Source of the DNA: Saprospiraceae bacterium
GTDB taxonomy: Bacteria > Bacteroidota > Bacteroidia > Chitinophagales > Saprospiraceae
NCBI GenBank assembly: GCA_016714445.1
Contig: JADJNF010000009.1
Location: 434,001-498,000 of the forward strand
DNA length: 64,000 nucleotides
Reading direction: 5' to 3'
In this document: in pieces, positions 28,974 to 37,413 of the stretch
How positions within the stretch are numbered: the first letter of the stretch is position 1
Layout of the letters: every line of letters begins with the position of its first letter
Translations under genes and position numbers: made by a program
The notes under the pieces: model-generated
What the model was told of the DNA's origin: nothing
Database searches by the model: none
The model's input: the letters and a program-made list of their open reading frames with translations, nothing else

Positions 28974-29055
28974 AGGGACAAAGAATCACTCTTTTCAATC
29001 AGTTGATAATCTAATATTTGCAAACCCCAGGGACTTCGAATCTTTGTGCCATTTT
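28974..29055. repeat. Dispersed palindromic repeat, CACAAAG type, copy 3
   Basis: GGGACAAAGAATCAC on the left, TTGATAATC in the core, and GACTTCGAATCTTTGTGCC on the right, matching the copies at 1128 and 7887. The left arm is degraded. Confidence 0.55.
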
Positions 29056-29232
29056 TTTATTTTTGATTTTTAATAGTTGACTCAATTTTACAAAGATAAG
29101 CAATAAGGACTCCGTTTGGGCATAAAATAGGCCACACATTTGGTAAGTGCAGGTAGCTATTTGATAACTGACAAACCAGTGATCAAAGGGTCAATCCAAA
29201 TCGGATCCAATAACTTTCAACATGTAGGTTTT

Positions 29233-29595
29233 TGATGTACATTATCTCTTTTTTGATGTACATTATCTGATTTCCTGTACTCACAACCTCTTATGCAATA
29301 ACCATTATCTGATTTCCGATACCCATTATCTGTTTTTCGAAATCCATTATCTCTTTTGCGATATCCAATATCTGATTTCCTATATCCATTATCTCTTTTT
29401 CGATATCCATTATCTTTTTTTTGATATCCAAAATCTGGTTTTTAATATCCTAAATCTCTTTTCCGATATCAATTATCTGATTTGCAATATCCATCATCTC
29501 TTTTCTGATGTCCAATATCTCTTTTCGAATAACCATGATCTGATTTTCGACGACCAATTTCTGATTGGTGATGTTCAATATCTATTTTTTGAAAC
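29233..29595. repeat. Tandem array of a 21-bp unit, about 17 copies
   Basis: Units of the form GATATCCATTATCTSWTTTYC follow one another with substitutions and few length changes. On the minus strand most units read as a heptad (KEIMDIE, NQILDIA, KQIMGIG), with one unit interrupted by TAG, so no continuous gene exists. The array is upstream of the plus-strand gene at 29717 and of the minus-strand operon ending at 25775. Confidence 0.85.
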
Positions 29596-29716
29596 CCATT
29601 TCTTCCAAATCAATACAAAATTTATACATTAAATTAATTCAATATATGTAATTTTATTCTATTTTTACAGTTTAAATCATTTTTTACATCTTAACTCCTT
29701 CAAAACTTATCAGAAT

Positions 29717-30370
29717 ATGTTTAAAACAACCTTTCATTTCAGTATTTTCATCGCCTTCCTTTTATCTCCAGGAATAGTTTCAGGGCAGGTCACCGGCGTA
29801 AAATATTTTATAAAACACAATACTAAAACCAACCTGTACGACTGCCATTTGATCATCACAGAAGGTAGTGCCACATCAACTATACACAGGACACAGTTTA
29901 ATGCACAATACAGCATCGTTGCACCTTCCGGCTCGATCATGCAGATAGCTGAGCGCTATTTTCCACTTCAAGACCATCAAACCTACACAGGAACAAAACC
30001 ATGTGAATGGAAAATAGCATCGGTCATCAGGACACCTGAGGTAACTCCGGACAAGGATTATTTTGGAATTGTACCTACACTTGGACCGTCGGCACAGTAT
30101 GATAACATTAAAGCCGGAGACACTATAAAAATATTCAGTATCTCCGTCGAACCCAAACCAAAAAATATTTCAGAAGTTCGTATCTTTGATAATGCTTCTG
30201 ATCCCACTTCTTCAGCCACAGGCATGCGTGGAGCCAATTTTGGTAATGGATTTACCATCGGCGGAATCACACAGTGTTATACAGGAAATCATACACCTAC
30301 AACGTCAAGCAAACAGAAATTCATTGACAAATCAAAAAATAAAGACTTAAAAATGAAATCTAAAGGCTAA
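29717..30370 (+). CDS. Hypothetical secreted protein
   Basis: 217 residues. Signal peptide 1-23 (ends GIVSGQ). The mature part is a beta-rich domain: VTGVKYFIKHNTKTNLYDCHLII, then FNAQYSIVAPSGS, and GDTIKIFSISVEPK followed by VRIFDNASDPTSSATGMRGANFGNGFTIGG. The last 30 residues are lysine-rich and lack a T9SS domain. It may be a Saprospiria-type repeat module seen in larger T9SS proteins (weak recollection). The function is unknown. Confidence 0.65.
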   Translation: MFKTTFHFSIFIAFLLSPGIVSGQVTGVKYFIKHNTKTNLYDCHLIITEGSATSTIHRTQFNAQYSIVAPSGSIMQIAERYFPLQDHQTYTGTKPCEWKIASVIRTPEVTPDKDYFGIVPTLGPSAQYDNIKAGDTIKIFSISVEPKPKNISEVRIFDNASDPTSSATGMRGANFGNGFTIGGITQCYTGNHTPTTSSKQKFIDKSKNKDLKMKSKG

Positions 30371-30410
30371 GGTTTTGTCAAAAAAAGAACGTATACAACC
30401 CATATTTGCC

Positions 30411-30418
30411 TACTTTTG
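30411..30418 (+). promoter_or_regulatory. TAnnTTTG promoter box for the aminotransferase operon
   Basis: TACTTTTG ends 14 nt before ATG 30433, giving a short leader of under 10 nt. The gap to the previous gene is 62 bp. Confidence 0.5.
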
Positions 30419-30432
30419 CCTAAAATATATTC

Positions 30433-31635
30433 ATGTCTGCCATTCGTAAGCTGTTTCTGAGTCATGTAGCACAAACCAGTGAAATGTCTATGTGTCTGGA
30501 AGTAAGTCATGCATCCGGTGTGTATATTTATGGTTCTGATGGAAAAAGATATCTTGATTTCAACTCAGGTATTGCAGTGAGTTCACTCGGACACTGTCAC
30601 CCTGAAGTTGTAGATGCTATCCAAAAACAAGCCGCCACATACATGCATACGATGGTCTATGGCGAACATATACAATCCCCGCAAGTAGAATATGCTACCC
30701 TACTCTCTTCTGTGCTGGACAATGGCCTGGATTCCGTTTATTTTGTCAATAGTGGTACAGAAGCTGTCGAAGCGGCCTTAAAACTAGCCAGAAAAAGCAC
30801 CGGAAGAACCGAAATCATCTCTTGTTCGAGGGCATATCATGGCAGTACCATCGCCGCTGAAAGTCTGAGAAGTGATGATGATTTTACCAGAAATTTTTTA
30901 CCTTCCATTCCCGGGGTTAGACATATTGATTTTAATCAACCGGACCAACTGGAACGAATCACGCACAAAACAGCCTGTATTATCCTGGAACCCGTGCAAG
31001 CCGAAGGTGGCATCATCCCGCCTGTGGATGACTACCTGATAAAAGTACGCCAGCGGTGTGATGAGACTGGTACATTGTTGATCCTGGATGAAATACAGAC
31101 CGGCTTCGGAAGGACAGGCTATCTGTTTGCACATCAGAAATACGGCATAGTACCTGACATCCTGCTCATCGCCAAAGGTATGGGTGGAGGAATGCCGATA
31201 GGTGCTTTGGTAGCAAAAAAGTTTCTCATGTCAGCATTGGCCAAAAATCCTTCTTTAGGTCATATCACTACTTTTGGCGGACATCCGGTATGTGTTGCTG
31301 CAGCTCTCGCCACATTAAAAATATTGCATCATCAGTCCTATGTCTGCGAAGTTTCCGCAAAAGAAATCCTGATCAGAACATTACTGCTTCATCCCTTGAT
31401 CAAAACCATACGTTCTTCTGGTCTTATGCTGGCTGTAGAACTGAATGATGCGAAGCATTTGACTCCAGTGATTGATGCAGCTATACGCAACGGTGTGCTG
31501 ATTGATTATTTCCTCTTTGATCAGACTTCCTTCAGAATAGCACCACCACTGATCATCACTACAGATCAAATCATAGAAGGTGTTCAAAATATTATTGCCG
31601 CTCTGGATGAAGTAAATCAAAATATAAAAAAATGA
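30433..31635 (+). CDS. Class-III PLP aminotransferase (acetylornithine-aminotransferase-like)
   Basis: 400 residues, full length for the family. The PLP lysine is Lys248 (LLIAKGMGGGMPIGAL). Phosphate and ring contacts are seen at NSGTEAVEAALKLAR (106-120) and ILDEIQTGFGRTG (217-229, Asp219 to the pyridine nitrogen). FGGHPVCVAAAL is the usual closing motif. The reaction is transfer of an omega-amino group to 2-oxoglutarate; ornithine, acetylornithine or a related diamine is possible. No other arginine gene is near. It is followed after 19 nt by a spermidine-synthase-like gene, which favours a polyamine or diamine role (inference), so I give no gene symbol. Confidence 0.85.
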   Translation: MSAIRKLFLSHVAQTSEMSMCLEVSHASGVYIYGSDGKRYLDFNSGIAVSSLGHCHPEVVDAIQKQAATYMHTMVYGEHIQSPQVEYATLLSSVLDNGLDSVYFVNSGTEAVEAALKLARKSTGRTEIISCSRAYHGSTIAAESLRSDDDFTRNFLPSIPGVRHIDFNQPDQLERITHKTACIILEPVQAEGGIIPPVDDYLIKVRQRCDETGTLLILDEIQTGFGRTGYLFAHQKYGIVPDILLIAKGMGGGMPIGALVAKKFLMSALAKNPSLGHITTFGGHPVCVAAALATLKILHHQSYVCEVSAKEILIRTLLLHPLIKTIRSSGLMLAVELNDAKHLTPVIDAAIRNGVLIDYFLFDQTSFRIAPPLIITTDQIIEGVQNIIAALDEVNQNIKK

Positions 31636-31654
31636 AAACTAAAATGCCTGAGAG

Positions 31655-32341
31655 ATGAAGCAGAATATTTTTAAAAAGCTGCTGAGTTACATCACAGAAA
31701 TACATATAGAGTCTGTCCAATCCGACTATAATGAATCCCTTCAGGTATTCCTAAAAAACGGTAGATATCAATTGTGTACCACCAATGCAATCTACTCATA
31801 TGCTGATAAGTATGATAATTTCAAAGAAAGTTTTGATCGTTTAAACCTGGAAGCTCCTGAAGTAAAAAATGTTCTTTTGCTCGGTTTTGGTCTGGGAAGT
31901 ATACCCTTTATGCTGGAGAAAGTATTTGGAAAAAAATACACCTATACCGGAGTAGAAATTGATGAAGCGGTCATTTATCTTGCTTCCAGATATGTGATGG
32001 ATGAATTGGATTCTGAAATAGAACTGGTACAGGCGGACGCGTACGCATTCATCAATCAGAACCACATCAGATACGATCTCATTTGTATAGACATATTTGT
32101 AGATGATAAAATTCCGGAGTTATTTCTGACCGAAGAGTTTCTGCAGGATGTATCGGACAATCTCTCTAAAAACGGATTTATACTTTTTAATCATCTGGCC
32201 TTCTACAAAAGTGACAAGATAGCTGCAAATGAGTATTATGAAGATATTTTTATACGCGTCTTTCCGGAAGCTACATCGCTCGATGTCAATAAAAACAGGA
32301 TGATGGTCAGTGATAAATCCCGGATATTGAAACAGCCATGA
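31655..32341 (+). CDS. Spermidine-synthase-like methyltransferase-fold protein
   Basis: 228 residues. The Rossmann SAM/dcSAM-binding core is visible: VLLLGFGLGSIPFML (motif I), YTGVEIDEAVIYLA (motif II, acidic Glu), LVQADAYAFI and YDLICIDIFVDDKIPE. The DIF-DD pattern is typical of the polyamine aminopropyltransferase branch of the fold. The N-terminal beta-hairpin domain is short (about 60 residues). It is probably co-transcribed with the aminotransferase. It could equally be a SAM-dependent methyltransferase. Confidence 0.75.
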   Translation: MKQNIFKKLLSYITEIHIESVQSDYNESLQVFLKNGRYQLCTTNAIYSYADKYDNFKESFDRLNLEAPEVKNVLLLGFGLGSIPFMLEKVFGKKYTYTGVEIDEAVIYLASRYVMDELDSEIELVQADAYAFINQNHIRYDLICIDIFVDDKIPELFLTEEFLQDVSDNLSKNGFILFNHLAFYKSDKIAANEYYEDIFIRVFPEATSLDVNKNRMMVSDKSRILKQP

Positions 32342-32415
32342 TATTTTAAGCATATGAATATATCATAGGTTCGAAAAAAGATTACCTCTACTCGTCAGTC
32401 TAAAATGAATCCCTA

Positions 32416-32979
32416 CTACACTCTTAGCAATCCACGAAATCCCCTGGCAGCATAATATGATTCTGCTCCATTGTGATAAATAAATACGGTCCCATACCGC
32501 CAATCACCAAAAATGGCTCCGCCCAAAGCCCTGATGCTGGCCGGTGTGACAACCCAACTCGATGTTTTGGTGTCGCATTTGCCAAATTGCTGCAAAAAAC
32601 GATATTGTTCTTCGGTCAACATATCTATGCCCATCTCTTCAGCCATGCCCATCGCACTATTTTGAGGTTTGAACTCTTTTCTGGACTCCAGTGCCGTATG
32701 GTCATAACAAACACTTCTCCGACCCTTTGGGCTTTCGACACTACAATCATAAAAAAAATATTCGTCTGTGGCTTGATCATATCCCAACACATCCGGTTCT
32801 CCTTCTGTTTCTTCCATCAGATATAGTGACCATAACTTTTTTGGATCAGACTCCAGTTTTGTGTGGATTTTTGACCAGTCAAGATCTTTGTGGCGATGCA
32901 TATTTTTTTCAAACCGTTTTTTTAGAATGTCCAGCAAGGAATCGATTTGTTCTTGCGACAACATATTTTTTTGATTCAT
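32416..32979 (-). CDS. DUF4256 protein
   Basis: 187 residues. The family pattern is clear: RFEKNMHRHKDLDWSKI near the N-terminus, MEETEGEPDVLGYD, YFFYDCSVESPKGRRS, DMLTEEQYRFLQQFGKCDTKTSSWV and the C-terminal FGDWRYGTVFIYHNGAESYYAARGFRGLL. It is soluble and cytoplasmic. The function is unknown. The next gene upstream on the same strand is MmcQ/YjbR (43 nt apart). Confidence 0.9.
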   Translation of the reverse strand: MNQKNMLSQEQIDSLLDILKKRFEKNMHRHKDLDWSKIHTKLESDPKKLWSLYLMEETEGEPDVLGYDQATDEYFFYDCSVESPKGRRSVCYDHTALESRKEFKPQNSAMGMAEEMGIDMLTEEQYRFLQQFGKCDTKTSSWVVTPASIRALGGAIFGDWRYGTVFIYHNGAESYYAARGFRGLLRV

Positions 32980-33022
32980 CGTGTATCGTTTATAGATTTA
33001 TATAAAAATTATTTTATCATTT

Positions 33023-33364
33023 TTAAGTTGGTCGGACAAGTGCCGCAAGTTTAAGTGGTGCAACTTCACAATACGATGTCGTAAGTGCGTCCGTAAATAA
33101 ATCCGGATGCACCATGTTCAATTCTACAAATGTCCATCCTTGTTTGCCCCATTTGTTATCTACTGGAAAAATGACGGTATTGTCAGCAGATGAAAAAACA
33201 TCCTGATCAATTTCCGACAATTTTATACATACTCTTTGTTTTTTGTCATCGTAAGTCGCAAAGATTTTTTTATTCACTCTGAAAGACGTTTTTTCAAAAT
33301 GGGGTTCTTCCGTTGTTTCAGGAAACGAAAGGGCAAGCGCTCTCACTGTGTCTATACTGACCAT
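33023..33364 (-). CDS. MmcQ/YjbR family protein
   Basis: 113 residues. The signature pattern is ALSFPETTEEPHFEKTSFRVNKKIFATY at about 11-38, then VCIKLS and the closing WTFVELNMVHPDLFTDALTTSYCEVAPLK. These small CyaY-like-fold proteins are predicted to bind DNA and are often near stress genes. The exact role is unknown. Confidence 0.88.
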   Translation of the reverse strand: MVSIDTVRALALSFPETTEEPHFEKTSFRVNKKIFATYDDKKQRVCIKLSEIDQDVFSSADNTVIFPVDNKWGKQGWTFVELNMVHPDLFTDALTTSYCEVAPLKLAALVRPT

Positions 33365-33438
33365 AATTATGGATACATTAATTGCTGGGCGATCATAAAA
33401 TAAAAATAATAAAATGTGTTAGATTAATTTTGTTATAA

Positions 33439-34512
33439 CTACCACGGTCCATTCTGTTTAACTTGATAGAAGTCTTTACCATCAAACCGAAAAAGTCCGG
33501 ATCCTGCACCCCACCACATATTTCCTGACCTGTCTTGATACATACTTTGAACACAACAATTTAAGCCATCCTCAGGCGTAAACACAGTAAACGCTTTGGG
33601 ATTTGGTAAAGAAACGGAAGGGTCAAATCTAGTAGTACTGCCTCTGGCTGTAACCCAAATAATTCCTGACTGTTCTATAATTACTCCCCAAAACTCAGTT
33701 CCTCCCAAGCCATCTTTTGGTGTATATTCGGTAAAGGTTTTTCCGTCATATTTGCAGATACCGTTTTCCATGGTAAACCACATATTTCCTTTTTTATCTT
33801 CAGCCATACCTCCCGCGTAGTTCTCGCTCAAACCTTCCTTTTCATTGAAGTTTATGAACGTTCTTCCATCATAGCGAAAAACACCTTTATCCGATGAAGC
33901 AAACCAAATATTTCCATAACTGTCTTCCATCATGCCGGCAACATTGATAGTTGGGAGTAGTTTAAACAGTGAGAAGCATTGATCACCTTCCCTATCCTTT
34001 GTTGGGTCATATCGGTAAACACCACCATGCGTACCAACCCAAATAGTACCGGATTTATCAACGAGTATACTTTTTCGACTTATATCGATATGATTTAGTC
34101 CATCTTTTTGATTATAATTTCTGAATATTTTTCCATCATATTTATAAACACCCTGGTCAGTCCCAAACCAAAGATTACCCGTTTTATCTTCATTAATAGC
34201 AAATACACTTTCGGAATGAAAACCCTCAGGATTGGAAAAATAGGTGAGTGTTTTTTCATCATACCTCACTACACCTTCGCCTATAGTACCAAACCATAAA
34301 TTTCCTTTGGAATCCTGAAAAATACTACGTATATATTGACTAACTAAGGTAGTGTCAAAATCGGGAGCCACAGCAACAGCCTTAAAGTTTTTAATTATAG
34401 TTGGACCGGAGGCAGAAGTATATGGGTCTTTAAGCTTGGTTGGTTGTTCTTGTCCTTTGCAGGAAAAAAAAGTTGTCAAAAAGACAAAAAGTACTATTTT
34501 GCACCATACCAT
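33439..34512 (-). CDS. Propeller lipoprotein without kinase domain (Reg_prop repeats)
   Basis: 357 residues. The lipoprotein signal ends FFSCKG, with Cys at 18. The whole mature protein is made of Reg_prop blades: WFGTIGEGVVRYDEKT, WFGTDQGVYKYDGK, WVGTHGGVYRYDPTK, WFASSDKGVFRYDGR, MWFTMENGICKYDGK and MWWGAGSGLFRFDGK, about seven in all. It is the sensor propeller of hybrid two-component systems, but without a membrane helix, kinase or regulator. It may be a free periplasmic or surface ligand binder. No partner gene is next to it. Confidence 0.85.
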   Translation of the reverse strand: MVWCKIVLFVFLTTFFSCKGQEQPTKLKDPYTSASGPTIIKNFKAVAVAPDFDTTLVSQYIRSIFQDSKGNLWFGTIGEGVVRYDEKTLTYFSNPEGFHSESVFAINEDKTGNLWFGTDQGVYKYDGKIFRNYNQKDGLNHIDISRKSILVDKSGTIWVGTHGGVYRYDPTKDREGDQCFSLFKLLPTINVAGMMEDSYGNIWFASSDKGVFRYDGRTFINFNEKEGLSENYAGGMAEDKKGNMWFTMENGICKYDGKTFTEYTPKDGLGGTEFWGVIIEQSGIIWVTARGSTTRFDPSVSLPNPKAFTVFTPEDGLNCCVQSMYQDRSGNMWWGAGSGLFRFDGKDFYQVKQNGPW

Positions 34513-35261
34513 AATTCTATTTTTACTTTCTAAAATTTTAATTTAGCCATTTTTTGACAGGCCCCCACTTTTGCCAATGAAAACTCAGTAACTGATAAAC
34601 TCCGTCATTGATGTACTGCTTAAATTTACCTCAAATATAAACAGGTTGTTTAATTTTTAGATGTTTTTCGCGATTTTTCCTGCGATAATGATTCTTTAAA
34701 AAACAACAGAGAACTTATTCTCCTTATTACTATGAAACTGATGTAGTCAGAATGTCTGATAATATCAATTTTTATCATAATTACAAACGACGAATTGTGA
34801 ACAATGAATATTATAGTCAATTTTGATAAACAAATTTTTTCAATGATAAATCAAAGTAAAATTTACCTGCCCACTTCAGATCAGACGGTTCCGCATCTTT
34901 TTTCAATCAGTTTTTTATCATACCTAATTTAGAATTGAGGTGGCTTCGGAATGTCTTTGATGTAGACAACAGAAAAAATACGAATTTCTACTGCATTGAT
35001 AATCAAATGCTCCACCTATAAGTATTTAGTAGAAAAACGGTTGATTATGTTGTACTCGCTTTGATTATCATTCAATTTGTGATAATGGCTTAGACACACA
35101 ATGGGTTCCTTAGGTTTGGCCAGCAACCATGATTTACCTATCTTAAAGAGTGAACGCTGTGTAGTAATTTATAGTTAAGGAAAGTGACTTTGACCTAGTA
35201 AATTGTGTGGTCTGCGACAAAATTTCAAAAAAAGACCTTGTCATTGGCGGAATCGGCAGGG
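34513..35261. other. Gene-free stretch with no clear content
   Basis: About 750 bases, AT-rich, no coding frame of plausible composition. The right end grades into a degenerate member of the long dispersed repeat family. Confidence 0.5.
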
Positions 35262-35325
35262 TTCAACAAGGCATTCATCAAATGTCCGTTGGAGACAACC
35301 AAAGCAAGGTTGTTATAGTCCCTTT
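35262..35325 (-). repeat. Degenerate end of the long dispersed repeat, remote copy
   Basis: TTCAACAAGGCATTCATCAA and the following ATGTCCGTTGGAGACAA match TTCAACAGGGCGTTCATTGC and ATGTCCGATGGACAAGA of the copy near 49968. As with the other copies it ends directly at the 3' end of a minus-strand gene. Confidence 0.5.
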
Positions 35326-35326
35326 T

Positions 35327-37069
35327 CTATCTCCATACCGGAATTTTTACATAACTGTCATTGTACCATTTTACTTTTAAAGGTTCTTTGGCATCTTTTA
35401 TTGATTCTGTACTTACTTCTTTGCCTGTTCCATAGTTCAGTTGTGAAAAAGGATTTTTATTAACGTTTATTGATATTAATAATCTGCTTCCTTTGCTTAA
35501 TTGTTTGCTTACCAAATGTGAATTTGAAAACGGGATTGTTTCAATGACATTTGGGGATAGCAATTTTCTTTTTGTAATATCTGTTGCATAACTGGCCCGT
35601 CCAATAAAATAAGACAGATGAAAATATTCCCCGTTCGGCATAACTTCGTACAAAGTAACACCGATATCCATGTCTTTTTTATTGATACTTGCTTTTATTT
35701 GTCCTAAAAATGAACCATTAATTATGGTAGGTTCGGTAATCGGGTCGCTTATAAATAAAAAGCCATTGCTTGTATCTACTTCTTTGCGTATTAAGGGTTC
35801 CGGATAATAATCGTTATTACTACTTTCTCTATCTGTAAAATCAACTTCTTGTGATAGATAATTTTTCTTAGTTGGCTTTTTACTACTTGCAGTATAAAAG
35901 TTTCCCGATTTTTTATCTGTCAGATAGAGAGTTAGAAAACCATTATGCATTTTGTCAATTGAAGGAGCACTTCTCCACTCATTGGCTCCCACCACTTCAT
36001 AATTGATTCTATCTTTCAGCATGGCTGGTTTAGTCCCATTTTTTAAAACATAATCAAACCATTGGTAAGTGATTTTGGTTATATCAAATAGAGCAATAGA
36101 ATCCACTTTATAATCATACAAAATAGGTTCTCCACCTCTTTGCGCCCCAAAATGTCCATAAGGTCCAATGATAAGGTAGGCAGGTGTTTCCGGGCTGTAT
36201 TTTTGGAGTTCTCTTAGATAATATAAGCCCGAACTTTGCCCATCATTGTAATAACCATCAAATGCCAATACTGGTATTTTGATTTGAGCAAAGTCTTTTT
36301 TATAAGGTGTCATGCTTTGCCAATATTTGTCAAAAGAAGGATGACTTATCCATCGTTGAAACCATTTGTTGGGAGTACCATCAATACTGTCTAATCTATT
36401 GTATGCAACTCCCGTTTCCCACCATTTGTTTTGCATCTTCCTAAAACGCTGTCTGTCATCTCCTACTAATGTGTCCAAATATTTATTATTGCCAACATAA
36501 AATGCCCATTCGTAATTGGGGTTTACGAAAATATTATTTTCCACAGGTAAGCCCTGTCCTGGTCGATTGGCAACATATGGGACAATTGTTTTGAGTGCAG
36601 GGTGCACGGTTTTACAAGCAGCCCATTGTGTAAAGCCGTTATAACTACCGCCATACATACCAACACTGCCATTGCACCATTTTTGTTGGCTAATCCAATC
36701 TATCACATCATATGCATCATTGCCGTCATTCTCATAAGGGAATATTTCGTCTTGACTAAAACGTTTACCCCTGGTATAGGCAATTACGCCTACATACCCA
36801 TGATCTACTGATTCTTTGGTGGTTCTAATATCTCTGCCTTTGTCTCTGACATAAATGGTAAACTGAAGGATTACTGGTTTAGGAGTTGTATCTCCCTTTT
36901 TACGAACCACGATGGCTGATATGGTAGCTCCGTCTCTGGTTCTGATCATCACACTATCTTGAATATCATACCCTTTGTGAGCAGCTTCTAAAGTTGCGGC
37001 AATGGTCTGCTGACAAAACATATGACAACTTAGTAGTGTAATTGCAAGTAAATGAGTGATTTTAATCAT
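35327..37069 (-). CDS. CocE/NonD-family alpha/beta hydrolase (Xaa-Pro dipeptidyl-peptidase S15-like)
   Basis: About 580 residues from ATG 37069, which begins the signal peptide (MIKITHLLAITLLSCHMFCQQ); TTG 37087 is less likely. The alpha/beta hydrolase nucleophile is Ser142 in MYGGSYNGF. The catalytic Asp is in VLAFDGYYND (about 280), and the His in IGPYGHFGAQRGG (about 320). The C-terminal part is the S15/CocE jelly-roll (FLFISDPITEPTIINGSF). It is a secreted esterase or acylase, or a dipeptidyl-peptidase relative; the substrate is unknown. The end of the gene touches the degenerate repeat at 35262-35325. Confidence 0.87.
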   Translation of the reverse strand: MIKITHLLAITLLSCHMFCQQTIAATLEAAHKGYDIQDSVMIRTRDGATISAIVVRKKGDTTPKPVILQFTIYVRDKGRDIRTTKESVDHGYVGVIAYTRGKRFSQDEIFPYENDGNDAYDVIDWISQQKWCNGSVGMYGGSYNGFTQWAACKTVHPALKTIVPYVANRPGQGLPVENNIFVNPNYEWAFYVGNNKYLDTLVGDDRQRFRKMQNKWWETGVAYNRLDSIDGTPNKWFQRWISHPSFDKYWQSMTPYKKDFAQIKIPVLAFDGYYNDGQSSGLYYLRELQKYSPETPAYLIIGPYGHFGAQRGGEPILYDYKVDSIALFDITKITYQWFDYVLKNGTKPAMLKDRINYEVVGANEWRSAPSIDKMHNGFLTLYLTDKKSGNFYTASSKKPTKKNYLSQEVDFTDRESSNNDYYPEPLIRKEVDTSNGFLFISDPITEPTIINGSFLGQIKASINKKDMDIGVTLYEVMPNGEYFHLSYFIGRASYATDITKRKLLSPNVIETIPFSNSHLVSKQLSKGSRLLISINVNKNPFSQLNYGTGKEVSTESIKDAKEPLKVKWYNDSYVKIPVWR

Positions 37070-37148
37070 TATCTTGGTTGAAATCAATGTATAAATATGA
37101 TGAATGACTTCATCAGGTAAATCATATGTTATAAAGAAAAATTCATTT

Positions 37149-37342
37149 AACCGTAAATATGCATTAGAAAATCTATTACAAACCTAACTTGCTGCAAATC
37201 AGAAGCTTCGCCAACTTATCTTCTGTAACCATAGCGGTGCTATGCTTTTCGAAGCTAAGTCGCTGATTTACCTGCCCGACTCCGTAGGCAGGCGGGTTGC
37301 AATTTAGTCTCTCACTACAAATTCTAATGCATAATTACGGTT
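37149..37342. mobile_element. MITE-like palindromic element, 194 bp
   Basis: The left end AACCGTAAATATGCATTAG and the right end CTAATGCATAATTACGGTT are inverted repeats with one mismatch; the pairing continues inwards (GCAAATCAG with CTGATTTAC, AAGCTTCG with CGAAGCT). The centre holds a smaller hairpin (CATAGCGGTGCTATG). It has no coding capacity and lies between the CocE-like gene and the terminator of the M56 gene. I saw no second copy in the window. Confidence 0.75.
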
Positions 37343-37347
37343 TAAAA

Positions 37348-37380
37348 AATAGAGCAACAGTATTTGTTTGTTGCTCTATT
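37348..37380 (-). terminator. Terminator of the BlaI/M56 operon
   Basis: AATAGAGCAACA and TGTTGCTCTATT form a 12-bp perfect stem. On the minus strand the stem is followed by TTTTTTAAA. It sits 33 nt after the M56 stop codon. Confidence 0.88.
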
Positions 37381-37413
37381 TTCACTTGATAATAAAATCA
37401 GTTTTAACAAGTC

